DNA from: an uncultured Muribaculaceae bacterium
Lineage (GTDB): Bacteria > Bacteroidota > Bacteroidia > Bacteroidales > Muribaculaceae
DNA: 9,176 nucleotides
Assembly (NCBI GenBank): GCA_947644475.1
Contig: CANRZQ010000096.1
Coordinates: 1-9,176, forward strand
Direction: 5' to 3'
In this document: piece after piece, positions 6,785 through 9,176 of the stretch
Layout: the number at the start of each line of letters is the position of its first letter
Position numbering within the stretch: the stretch's first letter is position 1
Made by a program: the position numbers and the translations under genes
The notes under the pieces: generated by a model
Seen by the model: only the letters and a program-made list of their open reading frames with translations
What the model was told of the DNA's origin: nothing
Database searches by the model: none

Positions 6785-8601
6785 TATCTTTCTGACAGGT
6801 CGGTGTAAAGGGTTTGAAGATATGCTTTGAGGAGAACCAGCGTGGTGTCCGACGATGCCTCGTAAGCCTCTCCGGTATCGATTGAGAGCACGGCGTCGCC
6901 AAGCCGCGCATGGCGCATGGCGGCAAAGTTGCGCCGGCTGTAAAAAGCAAATGGCTCGCGGGCCGGGTCGAGGAGATTGCGGCTGAACCGCCAGCAGGAG
7001 GTGTCGTCGCCAATAAGGCCAAGCACGGTAGCGGCAATGTCGGTCTGCGACGCCGGTAGCGACAGCAGCGTGCTGTCCACATCGACATGACGCAATGCCC
7101 CGCCGGTAAATACAATCGGAATGTGATGCAGGTCCCTCGGCTCGGTCAGCCCTTCGGGCCAGGAGCCGTAATGGTCGGGCACTATCACCACAAGTGTTGA
7201 ATCCCAGCGCGGAAGACGCCGCAACTCATCCACATAAGCGCCAAGACACGAATCGGCATACGCGAAAGCATTGAGTTTCTTGTTATCGAACCGCGATGAA
7301 TACGGCACCTCAAAAGGCTCATGCGAACTCGATGTCTGCACCACCGTAAAACGCCGGCGGCCATCGCGCGGAGCAGCCTTGGCATCGGCCGCCGCACGGG
7401 CAAACACCCGGTCGTCGTACACGCCCCACTTGCTCAGGCGCTCCCCGACGGGGAAGTCGCGGTCAGACACAATGCGGTCGAACCCCGCGGCCACGAGCAT
7501 GGCATTCAGATTAGTGAAGTTTATGTCACCGCCATAGTAATAAGTCATGTCGTAGTCGTGCTGCAATTTCAGCGACGCCGGAAGCGACGGCAGCCCGTCA
7601 AGTTTGTTGACATATTTAAGCAGCGAGGTGGTAGGCGGACCGGGATAGCCGCACACCACGGCCGGCACGCCGCGGTCGGTGCGGTAGGCCGACGCGTAGG
7701 CATCGGTCCACAGCCATCCGCCGGCGGCTATGCTGTCGAGACGCATCGCCACAGAGTCGCCGCCCAGGCTTGGCATAAGGTGCGCCGAGAAACTTTCAAG
7801 GATAACAAGATGGATGTCGGGCATAAACCCGAGGCGGGGCACACTGTCGCCCTCCGCAGCCAGGGCCTCCATGATTGCCTCTGCCTCATCGTCGGGCATA
7901 AACCGGAACTGCTTGTCGAAATTACCCTGATGAGCCGAGGAATACAGCAATGAGAACACCGGGTTCACCGCCGCGTGATTGAGCCGCGTGTCAGGGCTGA
8001 AATAAGCACGGCTCGGATTCATCGTCGACACTGTCACCCCTCCGCGGATAGGCAGGAACAGCAACGCCACGACCACAGCCATGGCCGCGGCCTTCAAGCC
8101 TCGCCTTGGAGCACGCGCCGACCCGTCGGCAAAGGCAAAATACGCCCCGGCCAAGGCCTTGTACATGCCCGCGGCAATCGCCGCAATCGCCACTGCGCCG
8201 ACAGCCCACTGCCACAAAGGCACACTCGCCATGGCCGCGGCAGGCGATGTCGTGAAATAAAAAATCGGCGTGACATCAAGTTTGAATCCCCAGTAAGGAT
8301 AAAGCGCGGCATCGGCCACAATACACATGGCCACAGCCACTGAGACAACTCCAAAATACACCCTCAGCGCAATATGCAGCCACCTCAACGGCTTGAACGC
8401 GAGCACAGCCGCGGCAATCGCCGGCATCGCCGTAAGATATGCCGCCACCGAGCAGTCCATCGACAGGCCGTGACCCACCACGTCAAGCCATCGCCCCATA
8501 TCATAGCCGCCCGCGGCAAGCATAAAAAGAGGCTTGGCCACAGCAAACACGGCCAGGGCGATGCAAAAGACGCTTAATAATCTTAATATAAAATTTTTCA
8601 T
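6784..8601 (-). CDS. LtaS-like membrane sulfatase/phosphotransferase
   Basis: The 605-residue product has about five N-terminal membrane segments (roughly 5-30, 53-70, 76-98, 128-150 and 168-185), then a large extracytoplasmic alkaline-phosphatase/sulfatase domain (about 260-540). Candidate active-site residues are E269 in VILESFSAH, the nucleophile T308 in YRTDRG, H427 in SSSHEPF, and D476-H477 in VPDHYG, matching the layout of LtaS. In Firmicutes such enzymes move glycerol phosphate from phosphatidylglycerol to a polymer; relatives in Gram-negatives transfer phosphoethanolamine or phosphoglycerol to lipid A or periplasmic glycans. Bacteroidetes do not make classical lipoteichoic acid, so the acceptor is unknown. 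The nucleophile is threonine, not a formylglycine-type cysteine or serine in CxPxR, which argues against a true sulfatase. It is the first gene of a four-gene unit. Confidence 0.9.
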   Translation of the reverse strand: MKNFILRLLSVFCIALAVFAVAKPLFMLAAGGYDMGRWLDVVGHGLSMDCSVAAYLTAMPAIAAAVLAFKPLRWLHIALRVYFGVVSVAVAMCIVADAALYPYWGFKLDVTPIFYFTTSPAAAMASVPLWQWAVGAVAIAAIAAGMYKALAGAYFAFADGSARAPRRGLKAAAMAVVVALLFLPIRGGVTVSTMNPSRAYFSPDTRLNHAAVNPVFSLLYSSAHQGNFDKQFRFMPDDEAEAIMEALAAEGDSVPRLGFMPDIHLVILESFSAHLMPSLGGDSVAMRLDSIAAGGWLWTDAYASAYRTDRGVPAVVCGYPGPPTTSLLKYVNKLDGLPSLPASLKLQHDYDMTYYYGGDINFTNLNAMLVAAGFDRIVSDRDFPVGERLSKWGVYDDRVFARAAADAKAAPRDGRRRFTVVQTSSSHEPFEVPYSSRFDNKKLNAFAYADSCLGAYVDELRRLPRWDSTLVVIVPDHYGSWPEGLTEPRDLHHIPIVFTGGALRHVDVDSTLLSLPASQTDIAATVLGLIGDDTSCWRFSRNLLDPAREPFAFYSRRNFAAMRHARLGDAVLSIDTGEAYEASSDTTLVLLKAYLQTLYTDLSER

Positions 8602-8631
8602 TTAAGTCTATCTGATTTTAATATACCCACT

Positions 8632-8715
8632 GTGTAGGGACGCACGGCTCGTGCGTCCATGTCAACAAAAATAAAATCTTTCTGCAACGGACGCACGAGC
8701 CGTGCGTCCCTACAC
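8632..8715. repeat. Perfect 27-base inverted repeat with nested hairpins
   Basis: The left arm at 8632-8658 and the right arm at 8689-8715 are exact reverse complements over 27 bases, separated by a 30-base A/T-rich spacer. Each arm contains its own near-complete hairpin: GGACGCACG and CGTGCGTCC around a 3-base centre (GCT on the left, AGC on the right). This is the architecture of REP/BIME-type elements, or of a short non-autonomous transposon. The GC-rich arms stand out from the A/T-rich surroundings. No clear target-site duplication is visible. The element lies between the predicted divergent promoters and the sulfatase start, so it would fall in that gene's 5' leader. Confidence 0.9.
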
Positions 8716-8762
8716 TCAAAGTATTGACTTTTTTGCAGCCTGCTTAATTCGTATATAGTTCA

Positions 8763-8803
8763 GCAAAGGTACATAAAAATTCACGATTTTTTCGTACCTT
8801 TGC
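8763..8803. promoter_or_regulatory. 41-base near-palindrome with back-to-back -7 elements
   Basis: The outer arms GCAAAGGTAC (8763-8772) and GTACCTTTGC (8794-8803) are exact reverse complements, and inner arms AAAAAT (8775-8780) and ATTTTT (8786-8791) add further symmetry about a TCACG centre. Each outer arm contains TACCTTTG, a match to TAnnTTTG. One reads left (8771-8764) toward the sulfatase operon and one reads right (8795-8802) toward the gene at 8830. Neither has a TTG at the usual distance. The -33 zone of each promoter overlaps the -7 of the other, so the two polymerases could not bind together. An operator function for the palindrome is inference. Confidence 0.6.
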
Positions 8804-8829
8804 ATCCGTTTTTTCAAAGGTACAATAAT

Positions 8830-9176
8830 ATGCATGATTTTTCTATCACAAAGCGTTACATTATCTATGTAGCGGGCTTGTTTTTGCTGTCGCTCGGAGT
8901 CGTGCTCATCGTACGCTCTGCACTCGGCACCACCCCCATCTCCTCAATCAACTACGTGGTGAGCATCAACACTCCCCTATCCCTCGGGACATGCACCTTC
9001 GCCATAAACATGCTCCTGATCATCGGCCAGTTCTTGATTCTCGGACACCGGTGCACACGCGTCGACGCAGTTGAGATTCTGCTCAAGATTCCCTTTTCAT
9101 TCATCTTCTCGGCCTTTATCTACGCCACCATGTACCTCACGCGCTGCTTCGTGCCTCAAAACTACCTCATCTCATC
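8830..9176 (+). CDS. YitT/YczE-like membrane protein, N-terminal part
   Basis: An open frame of 115 complete codons from the ATG at 8830 runs to the right edge without a stop. The protein starts MHDFSITKRYIIYVAGL and shows at least three hydrophobic segments (about residues 10-30, 53-72 and 83-102). The early segment GVVLIVRSALGTTPISSINYVVS is typical of the YczE/YyaS/YitT family of small multi-pass membrane proteins of uncertain function, some thought to be transporters. A rightward TACCTTTG lies at 8795-8802, giving a leader of roughly 20 bases. An AAAGG at 8816-8820, about ten bases before the ATG, could act as a weak ribosome binding site. The alternative ATG at 8834 is out of frame. The family call rests on pattern recall of a partial sequence. 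Confidence 0.8.
   Translation, partial: MHDFSITKRYIIYVAGLFLLSLGVVLIVRSALGTTPISSINYVVSINTPLSLGTCTFAINMLLIIGQFLILGHRCTRVDAVEILLKIPFSFIFSAFIYATMYLTRCFVPQNYLIS

Noticed and set aside
6041..6808. A 255-codon plus-strand open frame opposite the PAP2 gene
   Set aside because: The translation is low in hydrophobic order, full of His, Arg and Tyr, and antisense to a PAP2 gene with all three motif blocks.
7321..7953. A 210-codon plus-strand open frame opposite the LtaS-like gene
   Set aside because: It is antisense to the catalytic domain with its active-site residues, and shows no domain or promoter of its own.
8632..8715. Reading the inverted repeat as a CRISPR or an intrinsic terminator
   Set aside because: There are only two arms, in inverted orientation, with a single spacer, and no U-run follows on either strand. 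No gene ends next to it either; both flanking genes start there.
1..9176. tRNA, rRNA, transposase or phage genes
   Set aside because: No cloverleaf-like segment, rRNA-like stretch, integrase or transposase motif was found by eye in any gap or frame.

Overview
The window looks like Bacteroidales chromosome, most likely a gut Muribaculaceae-type genome. The evidence is a fused nuoCD in a complex I operon that runs straight from nuoCD to nuoH without nuoE, nuoF or nuoG. Promoters also fit the Bacteroidetes pattern (TTG, about 20 bases, TAnnTTTG), and most starts lack a Shine-Dalgarno sequence. The genus is an inference; no rRNA or marker gene is present to fix it.

Region 1 (1-2856, minus strand) is the promoter-proximal end of a respiratory complex I operon, transcribed right to left: nuoA, nuoB, nuoCD, then the first 27 codons of nuoH, which leaves the window. 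A very good Bacteroidetes promoter lies at 2978-3008, followed by a leader of about 115 bases with a small hairpin. A second hairpin sits just after nuoB.

Region 2 (3144-4996, plus strand) is a divergent two-gene unit with its own near-perfect promoter. It holds a type-2 tryptophan synthase beta-like enzyme (TrpB2) translationally coupled (ATGA overlap) to a small DUF1893-like protein. No other trp gene is nearby.

Region 3 (4993-8601, minus strand) is a tightly packed four-gene unit: an LtaS-like membrane sulfatase/phosphotransferase, a PAP2 phosphatase, endonuclease III (nth), and a GtrA-family membrane protein. Junctions are a 1-base overlap, 6 bases and 1 base. Three of the four products suggest envelope glycan or lipid-carrier chemistry; nth is a DNA repair gene inserted among them. 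The unit's last stop codon overlaps the stop codon of the convergent DUF1893 gene.

Region 4 (8602-9176) has a perfect 27-base inverted repeat whose arms are themselves hairpins, then a 41-base near-palindrome carrying back-to-back TACCTTTG -7 elements. Beyond it is the start of a YitT/YczE-like membrane protein gene that runs off the right edge. No RNA genes, CRISPR arrays, transposases or phage genes were seen. No system was found that is clearly new; the best leads are the TrpB2-DUF1893 pair, the envelope operon with embedded nth, and the nested palindromes around 8632-8803.
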